NCBI RefSeq assembly: GCF_030408675.1
Contig: NZ_CP047200.1
Span: forward strand, 1,922,001-1,986,000
From: Corynebacterium durum
Lineage (GTDB): Bacteria > Actinomycetota > Actinomycetes > Mycobacteriales > Mycobacteriaceae
Length of the DNA stretch: 64,000 nt
Reading direction: 5' to 3'
Shown piece by piece: positions 27,368-36,891 of the stretch. The notes beneath the pieces were generated by a model that was not told where the DNA came from, did not search any database, and saw only the letters and a list, made by a program, of their open reading frames with translations. Positions within the stretch are counted from its first letter, which is position 1. Each line of letters starts with the position of its first letter. The translations under genes were made by a program, and so were the position numbers.

Positions 27368-29290
27368 ATGTGTGGCCTTTTAGGCATGCTTACGGCACAT
27401 CACAACGCCGTGGACTTTGTTCCCGCAATTGAACGCGCGCTGCCCTGCATGCGCCACCGCGGCCCAGACGAGGCCGGATCATGGCATGACACAGACGCGG
27501 TGTTTGGCTTCAATCGCCTCTCCATTATCGATATTGCACATTCCCACCAGCCACTTCAGTGGGGTCCAGAAGGCGAGCCGGATCGCTACGCCATGACCTT
27601 CAACGGCGAAATCTACAACTACGTTGAGCTGCGTAAAGAGCTGCAGGATTTGGGCTACACCTTCAACACCTCGGGCGACGGCGAACCAATTCTTGTGGGA
27701 TACCACCATTGGGGCAAAGATGTGGTGAAACACCTGCGAGGTATGTTCGGTATCGCCATTTGGGATACCAAGGAAAAGCAGCTTTTTCTCGCCCGCGACC
27801 CATTTGGCATCAAACCGCTGTACTACGCCACCACAGATAAAGGTACCGTTTTCGCCAGCGAGAAAAAATGCATCCTTGAGATGGCACCAGAGCTGGGTCT
27901 AGATCTCAGCGTTGACTACCGAGCCGTTGAGCACTACGTGGATCTGCAGTATGTGCCAGAACCAGAATCTTTGCATACCCATATCCGCAGGCTTGAGTCA
28001 GGATGTATCGGGACGGTGACCCAGGAGGGCGTCGTTAAGCAGGAGCGGTACTTCAAACCGCAGTTCAATGTGCGGGGCGTCGTTAAGGGCGAAGAGCAGG
28101 TGCTGTTCGACCGCATCGCACGGGCGCTGGAAGACTCCGTGGAAAAGCACATGCGTGCCGACGTGACTGTTGGATCGTTCCTGTCCGGCGGCATCGATTC
28201 AACGGCTATTGCGGCGTTGGCGAAGCGTCACAACCCGAATCTTCTCACCTTCACCACCGGTTTTGAGCGCGAGGGCTACTCCGAAGTTGATGTAGCGGCG
28301 GAATCCGCAGCAGCCATCGGAGTGGAACACATCGTCAAGATTGTCTCCCCGGAGGAATACGCCGATGCTATCCCCAAGATTATGTGGTACCTGGATGATC
28401 CAGTGGCGGACCCCTCGCTGGTTCCGCTCTACTTTGTGGCTGCGGAAGCCCGGAAGCACGTCAAAGTAGTGCTGTCCGGTGAAGGTGCCGACGAACTCTT
28501 CGGCGGCTACACCATATATAAGGAACCACTGTCACTCGCGCCCTTCGAGAAGATCCCCTCTCCCCTGCTCAAAGGACTCCGCAAGCTCAGTACCGTGCTG
28601 CCCGACGGTGTGAAAGGCAAATCCCTACTCCAACGCGGCACCACCCCCATGGAAGAGCGCTACTACGGCAACGCGCGCTCCTTCAGCTGGGAGCAGCTCA
28701 AGCGCGTCATGCCCGGTGCGAAACCGGAGTGGGATCACCGTGATGTCACCGCTTCCATCTACGCGCATTCCCGCGATATGGACCCGGTCGCCAGGATGCA
28801 GCACTTGGACCTGTTCACGTGGATGCGGGGCGACATTCTGGTTAAGGCCGATAAGATGACCATGGCGAACTCCCTGGAACTGCGTGTTCCGTTCCTGGAT
28901 CGGGAAGTGTTTGCCGTGGCGGAGACAATCCCCCACGGGTTAAAGATCACCGAGGGGACCACCAAATACGCGCTGCGCCGCGCCATGGAACAGATTGTTC
29001 CCGCCCATGTGCTTAATCGCCGGAAACTGGGCTTCCCGGTTCCCATGCGGCATTGGTTGGCGGGCGACGAGTTGTATGGCTGGGCGCAGGACACCATTAA
29101 CGCCTCACAGACCGAGGACTATTTTGACAAACAGGCTCTTCTGCAGATGCTGAAGGAGCACCGCGACGGCGTATCGGACCATTCTCGCCGCTTGTGGACA
29201 GTCCTGGCATTCATGGTGTGGCACGGGATTTTCGTGGAAAAGCGCATTGTGCCCAATATTGAGGAACGCGAGTACCCCGTGGAGCTGTAG
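27368..29290 (+). CDS. ltsA: Glutamine-hydrolysing asparagine synthetase-type amidotransferase (LtsA/AsnB)
   Basis: The 640-residue protein starts Met-Cys-Gly-Leu-Leu, so Cys2 becomes the N-terminal nucleophile of the class II glutaminase domain (about 2-210). The synthetase domain has the PP-loop SFLSGGIDSTAIAAL. In C. glutamicum LtsA is needed for normal cell-wall integrity and lysozyme resistance and is thought to amidate diaminopimelate of peptidoglycan; orthology is inferred from position downstream of ctaC. The frame is open back to 27221, but the catalytic Cys requires the ATG at 27368, which has GAAGG upstream. Confidence 0.93.
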   Translation: MCGLLGMLTAHHNAVDFVPAIERALPCMRHRGPDEAGSWHDTDAVFGFNRLSIIDIAHSHQPLQWGPEGEPDRYAMTFNGEIYNYVELRKELQDLGYTFNTSGDGEPILVGYHHWGKDVVKHLRGMFGIAIWDTKEKQLFLARDPFGIKPLYYATTDKGTVFASEKKCILEMAPELGLDLSVDYRAVEHYVDLQYVPEPESLHTHIRRLESGCIGTVTQEGVVKQERYFKPQFNVRGVVKGEEQVLFDRIARALEDSVEKHMRADVTVGSFLSGGIDSTAIAALAKRHNPNLLTFTTGFEREGYSEVDVAAESAAAIGVEHIVKIVSPEEYADAIPKIMWYLDDPVADPSLVPLYFVAAEARKHVKVVLSGEGADELFGGYTIYKEPLSLAPFEKIPSPLLKGLRKLSTVLPDGVKGKSLLQRGTTPMEERYYGNARSFSWEQLKRVMPGAKPEWDHRDVTASIYAHSRDMDPVARMQHLDLFTWMRGDILVKADKMTMANSLELRVPFLDREVFAVAETIPHGLKITEGTTKYALRRAMEQIVPAHVLNRRKLGFPVPMRHWLAGDELYGWAQDTINASQTEDYFDKQALLQMLKEHRDGVSDHSRRLWTVLAFMVWHGIFVEKRIVPNIEEREYPVEL

Positions 29291-29387
29291 TCTCACTGCG
29301 CTGTTGCATCGATTCATTGCACAACCTAAAACAATCAAGAAAGATTTGCCCTGTTTTGATGCCTAACGCGTCATTACAATCGCCCAC

Positions 29388-30041
29388 ATGTCACAAGTAT
29401 TGATTGTTCATGCACACCCGGAGCCTGAGTCGTTCTGCACCGCTCAGGCTCACACTATTGAGCGGGCGCTGAAGGACGCCGGTCATACCGTGGATTTCAT
29501 CGACCTGTACGCCGAGGACTGGGATCCGGTTGTCAATGTCAACGACGTTGAAAATCCGACCCGCCCATTCAAGCCGCAGGAAGCGACCTTGCAGGCGATC
29601 AAAGACGGCACCCTGAACCCGGAAATTGCCCGGCATTTGGAGCTCGTTCTTGGGGCTGACATGCTGATCTTGTCGTTCCCCTTCTGGTGGTTCTCCATGC
29701 CTGCCATCACAAAGGGCTGGATTGATCGCGTGTGGGTCATGGGCGGAGTGTTCGGTGGGGACTATGGAATGCTCGACGAGGCTGCGCTGTACGGCAAGAA
29801 AGCACTGGTAGCAACGACCACTGGCGGACCCGAAGAGTTCTACAAACCAGACGAAATGACCGACGACATGCATTCATTCTTGTCCCATATTCACCATGGG
29901 ATATTTCGGTTTGTGGGCTATTCCACACAGGAACCCATCATCACCTATGCCCCGGCACACCTCCCCCAGGAAGAACGCGAAAAAGCCTTAGAGCATGTCT
30001 ATGACACTGCTCTAAGGCTTAATCCTGAACCTTCGTCTTAG
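29388..30041 (+). CDS. Flavodoxin-fold NAD(P)H oxidoreductase (quinone reductase type)
   Basis: The 217-residue protein begins VLIVHAHPEPESFCTAQAH, the flavin phosphate-binding loop of the NQO1/KefF/MdaB-like family. It contains DMLILSFPFWWFSMPAITKGWIDRVW, the conserved quinone-reductase block, and TTGGPEEFYKP. It probably reduces quinones or other electrophiles with two electrons from NAD(P)H through FMN or FAD. It stands alone between ltsA and the convergent Fe-S carrier gene, which it overlaps by 4 bp at the stop codons. Confidence 0.88.
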   Translation: MSQVLIVHAHPEPESFCTAQAHTIERALKDAGHTVDFIDLYAEDWDPVVNVNDVENPTRPFKPQEATLQAIKDGTLNPEIARHLELVLGADMLILSFPFWWFSMPAITKGWIDRVWVMGGVFGGDYGMLDEAALYGKKALVATTTGGPEEFYKPDEMTDDMHSFLSHIHHGIFRFVGYSTQEPIITYAPAHLPQEEREKALEHVYDTALRLNPEPSS

Positions 30042-30382
30042 TTGAAGGAATCCCCGCAGGCGCAGGAGCCGGCTGCGTTGGGATTGTCGATAGTGAAGCC
30101 CTGGGACTCAATGGTGTCCTGGAAGTCAATCCGGGCACCTGCGAGGTAGGGCACACTCATCTTGTCCACGACAAGGCGCACACCACCGACGACATCAACC
30201 TTGTCGCCATCGATCTCGCGGTCGTCGAAAAACAGCTGGTAACGCAGTCCTGCGCAGCCACCAGGCTGCACAGCGATGCGCAGTGCTAGATCCTCACGGC
30301 CTTCCTGCTCCAACAATGCCTTAGCTTTGGCCGCGGCAGCATCAGTGAGGATCACACCAGTATTGGTTGAGGGAGCGGTCAT
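30038..30382 (-). CDS. A-type iron-sulfur carrier (HesB/IscA/ErpA family)
   Basis: The 114-residue protein has the three conserved cysteines of A-type carriers: PGGCAGLRYQLFFDD (about residue 42) and the C-terminal CACG (about 108-111). These proteins pass Fe-S clusters to targets such as the lipoate synthase and quinol-oxidase Rieske proteins; which target is served here is unknown, though both types are encoded in this window. The ATG at 30382 has AAGGAG correctly placed. Convergent with the upstream oxidoreductase gene. Confidence 0.92.
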   Translation of the reverse strand: MTAPSTNTGVILTDAAAAKAKALLEQEGREDLALRIAVQPGGCAGLRYQLFFDDREIDGDKVDVVGGVRLVVDKMSVPYLAGARIDFQDTIESQGFTIDNPNAAGSCACGDSFN

Positions 30383-30558
30383 TAGTGAACTCCTTTTTTG
30401 TAAAAGATTGCGTCGTGCACCACGGTACTCCGCAATAAGCGATGATGCACAGATTATTGTATTCAACAGCGTTCTTATGAGGGTTATTCCCCTGCCCCCA
30501 GCATCAACCCCTGTTTGGGTGTTTCTGCCTTAACACCCGTCGTGCCTACCATATCTTG

Positions 30559-30564
30559 TAGCCT
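30559..30564 (+). promoter_or_regulatory. -10 element of the DUF3043 gene (leaderless)
   Basis: TAGCCT lies 7 nt before the GTG at 30572, which has no ribosome binding site. Confidence 0.4.
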
Positions 30565-30571
30565 TGAATAC

Positions 30572-31267
30572 GTGAAACTTCCTTGGCAGAAAACTGATTC
30601 TTCGTCAGCAGCTGAGCCTGTTGAATTAGCTGCAGATGCGCCCGCAGAAACGCAGCCCACTCGCAAGGGATATACCCCAAAGAAGGGCCGCCCCACGACC
30701 AAACGGGCAGATGCTGAGCGTGAGCGGGGGGTTCGCCGCTCCCCCGCGAAACCCCCAGAGACGCCGAAGGAGGCGCGCGAGCGTCGTAAAGCGTTGAAAG
30801 AATCCATGTCAAAGGAGGAGTACCGGGAGTTCAAACGTAAGGAACGCGAGCAGCAAACGGCGCAGCGCCGCAAGGTTCAGGAAGCAATGGATCGCGGCGA
30901 AGAGAAGTACCTGCTGGCGCGTGACCGCGGCGATGAGCGTCGTTTTGTGCGCGATTGGGTGGATTCCCGACGCCACATGAACAACATGATCATGCCGGTG
31001 GCTTTGGGTCTTTTGGTTGTGATGTTTATCGCCCAGAATTACCCACAAACCTCGGCGGTCATGTCCACCTTCGTCATGGTGGTGATGCTGTCATTCGCCG
31101 TGGAGGGGCTGATCATTGGTCGCGGTGCCAACAAAGCCGTGCGGAACAAGTTCCCCACCTCTACCGAACCGGGCATCTCACTGGGCTTTTATGCGTATTC
31201 ACGTGCCACTCAGCTGCGTCGACTCCGCAGCCCGAAGCCGCGAGTCAACATCGGCGACAAGGTGTAG
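30572..31267 (+). CDS. DUF3043 family membrane protein
   Basis: The 231-residue protein starts with a long charged cytoplasmic region rich in Lys, Arg and Glu (KGYTPKKGRPTTKR, then KEEYREFKRKEREQQTAQRR). Two membrane helices follow at about 140-185 (MPVALGLLVVMFIAQNY and STFVMVVMLSFAVEGLIIG) and then a short tail. This is the pattern of the actinobacterial DUF3043 family, of unknown function. I choose the GTG at 30572 because an upstream start would add residues without family similarity. cobU starts 3 bp after the stop, so they are likely cotranscribed. Confidence 0.86.
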   Translation: MKLPWQKTDSSSAAEPVELAADAPAETQPTRKGYTPKKGRPTTKRADAERERGVRRSPAKPPETPKEARERRKALKESMSKEEYREFKRKEREQQTAQRRKVQEAMDRGEEKYLLARDRGDERRFVRDWVDSRRHMNNMIMPVALGLLVVMFIAQNYPQTSAVMSTFVMVVMLSFAVEGLIIGRGANKAVRNKFPTSTEPGISLGFYAYSRATQLRRLRSPKPRVNIGDKV

Positions 31268-31270
31268 CAC

Positions 31271-31795
31271 GTGCGCACATTGGTGCTGGGCGGGGCGCGC
31301 TCGGGGAAGTCGGTGTTTGCTGAAGAACTCTGCGCAGATGAGGATGTCTGCTACGTCGCCACTGCGCGCCCCTGGCCTGGCGACACGGATTTTTCCCAGC
31401 GCATCGCTGAGCATGTGAAACGCCGTCCCACACACTGGACAACGGAGGACCGGATCGATGCCGCAACGGTCCTCGCCAACCCACCATGCCGCACCGTCCT
31501 TGTGGATGATCTGGGAACATGGCTCACCCACACGCTTGACGACGCCCAGGCGTGGGACGCCCCACGCGGCACCATCACCCCGCAAGTTCAGCGCCTCATT
31601 GCGGCAGTTGACAGCTTCCCTATTAGTAACAACCTCATTCTGGTCAGCCCCGAAGTAGGAATGGGCGTGATCCCAGAGCACCGGTCCGGCCGCCTTTTCC
31701 GCGACGAAATCGGTGCACTCAACGGCACACTGGCAGCACTCTGCGAGCGTGTGACGCTGGTCGTGGCTGGCATACCTCTCACATTGAAACCCTAA
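31271..31795 (+). CDS. cobU: Adenosylcobinamide kinase / adenosylcobinamide-phosphate guanylyltransferase
   Basis: The 174-residue protein has the P-loop LVLGGARSGKSVFAE (residues 4-18) and VLVDDLGTWLTH, the family's second nucleotide-binding motif. CobU phosphorylates adenosylcobinamide and adds GMP to it, the first step of the late nucleotide-loop assembly of cobalamin. It is first of a cobU-cobT-cobS trio. The GTG start almost touches the previous gene's stop, suggesting translational coupling. Confidence 0.92.
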   Translation: MRTLVLGGARSGKSVFAEELCADEDVCYVATARPWPGDTDFSQRIAEHVKRRPTHWTTEDRIDAATVLANPPCRTVLVDDLGTWLTHTLDDAQAWDAPRGTITPQVQRLIAAVDSFPISNNLILVSPEVGMGVIPEHRSGRLFRDEIGALNGTLAALCERVTLVVAGIPLTLKP

Positions 31796-31807
31796 AGGAG
31801 ACACTCC

Positions 31808-32848
31808 ATGGTTCCCGCCGAACTATTCGCCAAAGTTGAAGCCCCCAACGCGGAGGTGGAGCAGCAGGCACGCGACCGCCAACTCACGCTGACAAAGCCA
31901 GCGGGTTCCCTTGGGCGGCTCGAGGACTTAGGCGTGTGGATCTCCGCATGCCAAGGACAATGCCCACCGCATTCCATTGACAACCCCCGCATCGTCGTGT
32001 TCGCGGGTGACCATGGAGTGGCGCAGCACGGGGTGTCTGCCTACCCCTCCGAAGTCTCTCTGCAAATGGCTGCCAACATTCAGGCAGGCGGGGCGGCCAT
32101 CAACGTACTCGGCCGGGCGGCCGGGGCCTCCGTGCGGGTCGTTGACGTCTCCCTTGACCACGATGTGTGGGGTGATGAGCGAGTCTCCCGCAGCTGCGGT
32201 TCCATCGACCGTGAAGACGCCATGGACGACGACCAGGTCATCCGCTCACTGCAGATCGGACAGCGCGTCGCCGACCAGGAAGTTGACTCGGGCGTGGACC
32301 TCCTCATCGCTGGCGACCTAGGAATCGGCAATACAACGCCCGCCGCCGCCCTCATCGGAGCCATGACCAGCACCGAGCCCGTCGTTGTGGTTGGCCGCGG
32401 GACCGGCATCGATGACGAAGGCTGGAAACGCAAGGTCACCGCCGTCCGCGATGCCATGTACCGCGTGCGTGCCATCAAACACGACCCCATCGCCGTCCTC
32501 AAAGCCATCTCCTCCCCCGACCTCGCGGCTATGGCGGGTTTCCTGGCACAAGCCGCCGTGCGCCGCACCCCCGTACTTCTCGACGGCGTGGTGGTCACCT
32601 CCGCCGCCCTCATGGCCAATAAACTCGCCCCCGGCGCGCGCAAATGGTGGGTTGCGGGACACAAAGGCGCAGAACCAGCTCACATCCTGGCGCTGAATTC
32701 ACTCCACCTGGACCCCCTCCTCGACTTTGGTATGAGGCTCGGCGAAGGCTCTGGGGCGGCCGCAGCACTTCCCCTAGTGAAAGCCGCGACTGACATCATG
32801 ACCGACATGGCCACCTTTGAATCCGCCGGAGTTTCCGAGAAGGACTAG
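31808..32848 (+). CDS. cobT: Nicotinate-nucleotide--dimethylbenzimidazole phosphoribosyltransferase
   Basis: A 346-residue CobT. Family blocks are LTKPAGSLGRLEDLGVW at the N-terminus, VFAGDHGVAQHGVSAYPSEVSLQM, IAGDLGIGNTTPAAALIGAM and SGAAAALPLVKAA; the general base Glu is in DFGMRLGEGSGAA. It makes alpha-ribazole phosphate from dimethylbenzimidazole, the lower ligand of cobalamin. An AAAGGAG ribosome binding site precedes the ATG. It overlaps or abuts cobS depending on the cobS start. Confidence 0.95.
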   Translation: MVPAELFAKVEAPNAEVEQQARDRQLTLTKPAGSLGRLEDLGVWISACQGQCPPHSIDNPRIVVFAGDHGVAQHGVSAYPSEVSLQMAANIQAGGAAINVLGRAAGASVRVVDVSLDHDVWGDERVSRSCGSIDREDAMDDDQVIRSLQIGQRVADQEVDSGVDLLIAGDLGIGNTTPAAALIGAMTSTEPVVVVGRGTGIDDEGWKRKVTAVRDAMYRVRAIKHDPIAVLKAISSPDLAAMAGFLAQAAVRRTPVLLDGVVVTSAALMANKLAPGARKWWVAGHKGAEPAHILALNSLHLDPLLDFGMRLGEGSGAAAALPLVKAATDIMTDMATFESAGVSEKD

Positions 32849-32855
32849 CGTTATT

Positions 32856-33656
32856 GTGTCCGGCAAAGCAGGGTTCTCTGACAACGAGCCAGGTAACGCC
32901 CATGGATTCGCTCCCTGGGAAGGCATCAACACCGCCTTCAGCTGGCTGACCATCCTGCCGTTCCCGGGGGCCGCCACCTTTGACCGCACCACCGGGGCGC
33001 GGGCAATGGCTGCATTGCCCCTAGTTGGCGTGTTCTTAGGGGTGTGCACCTACGCACTCGCTATGGTTGCCGATGCCCTGAGCATCAGCCCTCTCCTCAC
33101 CGCTGTGCTCATCGTCGTTCTGTGGGAAACCCTGACACGCATGATGCACCTCGACGGACTTGCTGATGTCGGCGATGCTCTGGGCTCTTTCCAATCCGGC
33201 GAACAAGCACAAAAAATTCTTGCTGACCGCTACACCGGCGCGCTTGGCATGGGAACGGTCCTGCTGACACTACTCACCCAAGTAGCCGCCATACATGCTC
33301 TGCTTACCACCTCGGCGCTCCTTACTGTCGCCGCGCTGCCCGCCATTGGACGCTGCGCCGCTATGATCACGTGCGCACGAGGGTTCACAGCCTTCTCCCC
33401 CACCGGTTTTGGCGCCTTGGTCATCGGCACGATCCGCTGGTGGTGGATTGGCGTGTGGGCGTTGATGCTGGCAGCTGCGCTGTACTACGAGGTGTGGATA
33501 CTCGGCATTACCGCCCTAGTGGGAGCGCTTCTGTTCAACCTGCTCGTCGCGGCGCATTTTCGGCGGCGTTTCGGCGGACTTAATGGTGACTGCATCGGTG
33601 CCAGCATTGAACTTTGCACCGCCTTCTCTGCGGCATTAGTTGCCGTGTTGCTGTGA
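32856..33656 (+). CDS. cobS: Adenosylcobinamide-GDP ribazoletransferase
   Basis: A 266-residue integral membrane enzyme with about six helices. The conserved catalytic-type motif is RMMHLDGLADVGDALGSFQSG with DRYTGALGMGTV. It joins adenosylcobinamide-GDP to alpha-ribazole, the last step of the loop assembly. I favour the GTG at 32856, 7 bp after the cobT stop; a start at 32817 inside cobT would add residues without similarity. Presence of only cobUTS here indicates salvage or the last part of synthesis; the corrin-ring genes are not in the window. Confidence 0.92.
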   Translation: MSGKAGFSDNEPGNAHGFAPWEGINTAFSWLTILPFPGAATFDRTTGARAMAALPLVGVFLGVCTYALAMVADALSISPLLTAVLIVVLWETLTRMMHLDGLADVGDALGSFQSGEQAQKILADRYTGALGMGTVLLTLLTQVAAIHALLTTSALLTVAALPAIGRCAAMITCARGFTAFSPTGFGALVIGTIRWWWIGVWALMLAAALYYEVWILGITALVGALLFNLLVAAHFRRRFGGLNGDCIGASIELCTAFSAALVAVLL

Positions 33657-33687
33657 AGAACACGGCTTATCCTAGGTCAGCAACCAT

Positions 33688-34788
33688 CTACACCAGCGTG
33701 TGCATCCACCCATGAGTGTCATCAATGGTGCCGCGCTGGATTCCGGTAAGGGTTTCGCGAAGCTGCATGGTGATCTCGCCGGACACGCCGCCACCAATAG
33801 TGAAGTCGCCGTGGTTGGATTTCACCTTGCCAACGGGAGTGATCACGGCGGCGGTGCCGCAGGCGAAGGTTTCGCTCATGGCACCGGAAAGGGCGTCGTC
33901 ACGCCAGGATTCGGTGCTCACAAGCTCCTCGGAAACGGAATACCCCAGGTCTTGGGCGACTTGAAGGAGGGATGCGCGGGTGACCCCAGGAAGCAGTGAA
34001 CCAGACAGGCGTGGGGTGACCACCCGGGCGTCGTTACCCGTGCCGTAGACGAAGAAAAGGTTCATGCCGCCCATCTCTTCCACGTAGGTTCGTTCGATGG
34101 CATCGAGCCAGACCACCTGGTCGCAGCCTTTTTCGGTGGCTTGTGCCTGTGCGACAAGGGAGGCGGCGTAGTTGCCCGCGAATTTGGCGGCACCAGTGCC
34201 ACCGGGGCAGGCACGGACGTAGTCTTCGGAAAGCCACACGGAGACGGGGTTGATGCCGCCTTTGAAGTAGGCACCTGCGGGCGAAGCGACGAGCATGAAG
34301 GTGTAGGAGTTGGCGGGCCGGACGCCGAGGCTGGGTTCGGTGGCGATCATGAAGGGGCGTAGGTAGAGGGATTCTTCTCCACCTGCGGCGGGCACCCAGT
34401 CTTGGTCGATGTCCACAAGCATGCGGAGTGATTCGATGAACAGTTCCGTGGGGAGTTTCGGCATGGCCATGCGCTCAGCGGAACGCTGCATGCGTTCGGC
34501 GTTGGCTTCTGGACGGAAGGTTTTTATGCTCCCGTCGGGCTGCCGGTAGGCTTTCAGTCCCTCGAAGATTGCTTGCCCGTAGTGCAGGACGGAGGCGACG
34601 GGGTCAAGGGAGATGGGGGCGTAAGGGACGACAGCGGCGTTGTGCCAGCCTTTGTCCTCAGTCCAGTCGATAGTGACCATGTGGTCGGTGCGGTAGTGCC
34701 CGAATCCAGGGTTTGCCAGAATCTCGGCGAGGCGTTCCGGCGAGGTGGGGTTGCTGGTGCGTTCTACGTTAAAAACCAAATCTGTCAT
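33688..34788 (-). CDS. ilvE: Branched-chain amino acid aminotransferase
   Basis: A 366-residue class IV PLP aminotransferase. The PLP Lys is in [15 protein letters not shown]. The substrate loop [22 protein letters not shown] and the C-terminal [19 protein letters not shown] [15 protein letters not shown] are characteristic. It interconverts Val, Leu and Ile with their 2-oxo acids using glutamate. The ATG at 34788 is the third of a close series (34797 TTG, 34794 ATG, 34788 ATG); the exact start is uncertain. Divergent from the leucyl aminopeptidase gene. Confidence 0.95.
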   Translation of the reverse strand: MTDLVFNVERTSNPTSPERLAEILANPGFGHYRTDHMVTIDWTEDKGWHNAAVVPYAPISLDPVASVLHYGQAIFEGLKAYRQPDGSIKTFRPEANAERMQRSAERMAMPKLPTELFIESLRMLVDIDQDWVPAAGGEESLYLRPFMIATEPSLGVRPANSYTFMLVASPAGAYFKGGINPVSVWLSEDYVRACPGGTGAAKFAGNYAASLVAQAQATEKGCDQVVWLDAIERTYVEEMGGMNLFFVYGTGNDARVVTPRLSGSLLPGVTRASLLQVAQDLGYSVSEELVSTESWRDDALSGAMSETFACGTAAVITPVGKVKSNHGDFTIGGGVSGEITMQLRETLTGIQRGTIDDTHGWMHTLV

Positions 34789-34884
34789 GTACATCAAGGT
34801 ACACCCAGCGGTGTTGTGTGGTCGGGTGGGTCGCTACTGTTGAGGTGACTATTCCTTGATTGTTTGTGTGGAGGTTAGCCCTAC

Positions 34885-36363
34885 ATGTCTTCTGAATTCT
34901 CGTTGCCTCACCGCGGTGTTGTACCTGAGTTGTCCTTGTCTGCGGAGATGCCGCAGGATGCGGAGGCGCTGGTTGTCCCCGTGTTTCAGGGCGAGGACGG
35001 TCTTGATCTTCCTGAGTCGGAGTTTTTTGATGGTGCGACAGTGCGGGCTGCCCTGGACATGCTTGGTGCTACTGGTGCCGCCGAGGAGGTAACCAAGGTT
35101 CCCGCTAGTACCGGCCCAATTGTCGCTGTGGGTGTAGGCAAACGTGACGATGTGGACGCGGAGAAGCTTCGCCGCGCCGCCGGTGTTGCCGCACGCTCAC
35201 TCACGGGTTTAAAGGTTGTGGCTACAACGCTGGGGGAACTCGGCTTGGCCGCTGCCTTGGAGGGCATCGCTCTCGGCGCATACACCTACCGTGGGCTGAA
35301 AACCGCCGATGTTCCTGAGGATCAGCAACCGGTGAAGAAGGTGGTGTTCCTCGGCAAGGACCAGGCGCTTTTCGACGCCGCCGTCATCACCGCTGAGGCC
35401 GTCGCCTTTGCCCGCGACCTGGTGAACGCGCCGTCGTCACACCTGTTCCCCGAGTCCTACGCCGCCATCGCCACATCAGCCGCCGAGGACAATGGCCTCA
35501 CCGTGGAGGTGCTTGACGACGCCGCGCTTGCCGAGCAGGGCTTCGGCGGCATTGTGGCCGTGGGTCAGGGTTCCACACGCGGCCCGCGCCTCGTACGCAT
35601 CAGCTACACCCCCGAGCAACTGGACGATGCACCCACCGTTGCACTCGTAGGCAAGGGCGTCACCTTTGACACGGGTGGCGTGTCCATCAAACCGGCGGCC
35701 AACATGGACCAGATGATTTCCGATATGGGTGGCTCCGCAGCTGTCCTTGCCACCATCATCGCCGCAGCTCGGTTGAAGCTCAATGTCAAGGTGACCGCCA
35801 CCATCCCCATGGCAGAGAACATGCCCGGCGGCAATTCTTACCGCCCGGGCGATGTGATCACGCATTACGGGGGCACAACCTCCGAAATCCTGAACACTGA
35901 TGCAGAAGGCCGCCTCATCCTTGCCGATGCCATCGCACGCGCAAGTGAGGATAACCCCGACTACCTGATCGAAACCGCCACCCTCACTGGTGCACAAATG
36001 GTGGCGTTAGGGCTGCGCACGGCCGGTGTAATGGGTTCCGATGCCTTCCGTGACCGTGTTGCAGAAACCGGCCGGAGCGTCGGTGAACAGGCGTGGGCCA
36101 TGCCTATTCCCGAGGAAATGTCCACCGCCATGTCCTCTCCCGTCGCCGACCTGCGCAACGCGGATCCATCCCGTTGGGGTGGCATGCTGTCGGCTGGGTA
36201 CTACCTGGGAAACTTCGTTGGTGAGGGCATCGAGTGGGTGCACATCGACATCGCCGGGCCGTCCTTTAACACGGGTGGTGCCCACGGCTACACACCCGCG
36301 CGAGCCACCGGCGCACCCGTGCGTACACTGATCGCCGTGCTGGAAGGTATCGCAGGAGAGTAG
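34885..36363 (+). CDS. pepA: Leucyl aminopeptidase (M17 family)
   Basis: The 492-residue protein has the M17 dinuclear zinc site: LVGKGVTFDTGGVSIKP (about 253-269), MGGSAAVLATI and the signature NTDAEGRLILADAIA (about 332-346). It removes N-terminal residues, preferably Leu, in the cytoplasm. In C. glutamicum the orthologue is called pepB. GGAGG lies about 10 nt before the ATG. It converges with the small unknown gene after 9 bp. Confidence 0.95.
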   Translation: MSSEFSLPHRGVVPELSLSAEMPQDAEALVVPVFQGEDGLDLPESEFFDGATVRAALDMLGATGAAEEVTKVPASTGPIVAVGVGKRDDVDAEKLRRAAGVAARSLTGLKVVATTLGELGLAAALEGIALGAYTYRGLKTADVPEDQQPVKKVVFLGKDQALFDAAVITAEAVAFARDLVNAPSSHLFPESYAAIATSAAEDNGLTVEVLDDAALAEQGFGGIVAVGQGSTRGPRLVRISYTPEQLDDAPTVALVGKGVTFDTGGVSIKPAANMDQMISDMGGSAAVLATIIAAARLKLNVKVTATIPMAENMPGGNSYRPGDVITHYGGTTSEILNTDAEGRLILADAIARASEDNPDYLIETATLTGAQMVALGLRTAGVMGSDAFRDRVAETGRSVGEQAWAMPIPEEMSTAMSSPVADLRNADPSRWGGMLSAGYYLGNFVGEGIEWVHIDIAGPSFNTGGAHGYTPARATGAPVRTLIAVLEGIAGE

Positions 36364-36372
36364 ACTCCGTGT

Positions 36373-36762
36373 TTATGGTTGTTCGCCGCGCTCGAATCGG
36401 GCGCGGCGTTCTGCTTGTTCTTGGCGTTTACGGATGATGCGGTCTCGTTCCAATTTTTCGCGCATGCGCTGTGGGTATCCGGTCTCTTCAACGTCGTAGA
36501 CGGGTACCCCCACTTCACGGGTAACAGCATCGATCCCCTTGGGGCCACCGATCGGGCGTCGAATAAAGTCCCCATGTTCATCAACTAGGACGACACTCAT
36601 CTCGTTGATCAACGTCTCAGGTTCCACGAAAGCCTCAACAAAAGCACGTCCGCGAACCCAGTTCTGCAGGTCAGCACAGTCTGCCTGGCGGATGGTGTCT
36701 CCAGGTGCGCGCGGCGGACGAATGCCCGGTTTCGACTTCCTACGACCAAATAAGTTGAACAC
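36373..36762 (-). CDS. Conserved hypothetical protein, 129 residues
   Basis: I do not recognise a functional family. It begins with a basic segment (MFNLFGRRKSKPGIRPPRAPG), has a central alpha/beta stretch (RAFVEAFVEPETLINEMSVVLVDEHGDFIRRPIGG) and ends in a very charged helix (REKLERDRIIRKRQEQAERR). There is no signal peptide or membrane helix. Similar genes lie between the leucyl aminopeptidase and E2 genes in other corynebacteria as I recall, so it appears conserved and real. It is convergent with pepA and divergent from aceF. Confidence 0.8.
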   Translation of the reverse strand: MFNLFGRRKSKPGIRPPRAPGDTIRQADCADLQNWVRGRAFVEAFVEPETLINEMSVVLVDEHGDFIRRPIGGPKGIDAVTREVGVPVYDVEETGYPQRMREKLERDRIIRKRQEQAERRARFERGEQP

Positions 36763-36891
36763 AATCCACTATTGTAGGGGGAGTCCTGTTCGCCAAAAGC
36801 ACCTCAAGGTCACATAAGCCGAAGCGAACCGGTAGTCTCAGAGTATTAACACTGTTATACCTACACGACTTGATCAAGGAGTCTGAACACA

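Noticed and set aside
34868..34885. GGAGGTTAGCCCTAC as a DtxR-type iron box before pepA
   Set aside because: Only the left half resembles the DtxR consensus; the GGAGG is better explained as the ribosome binding site.
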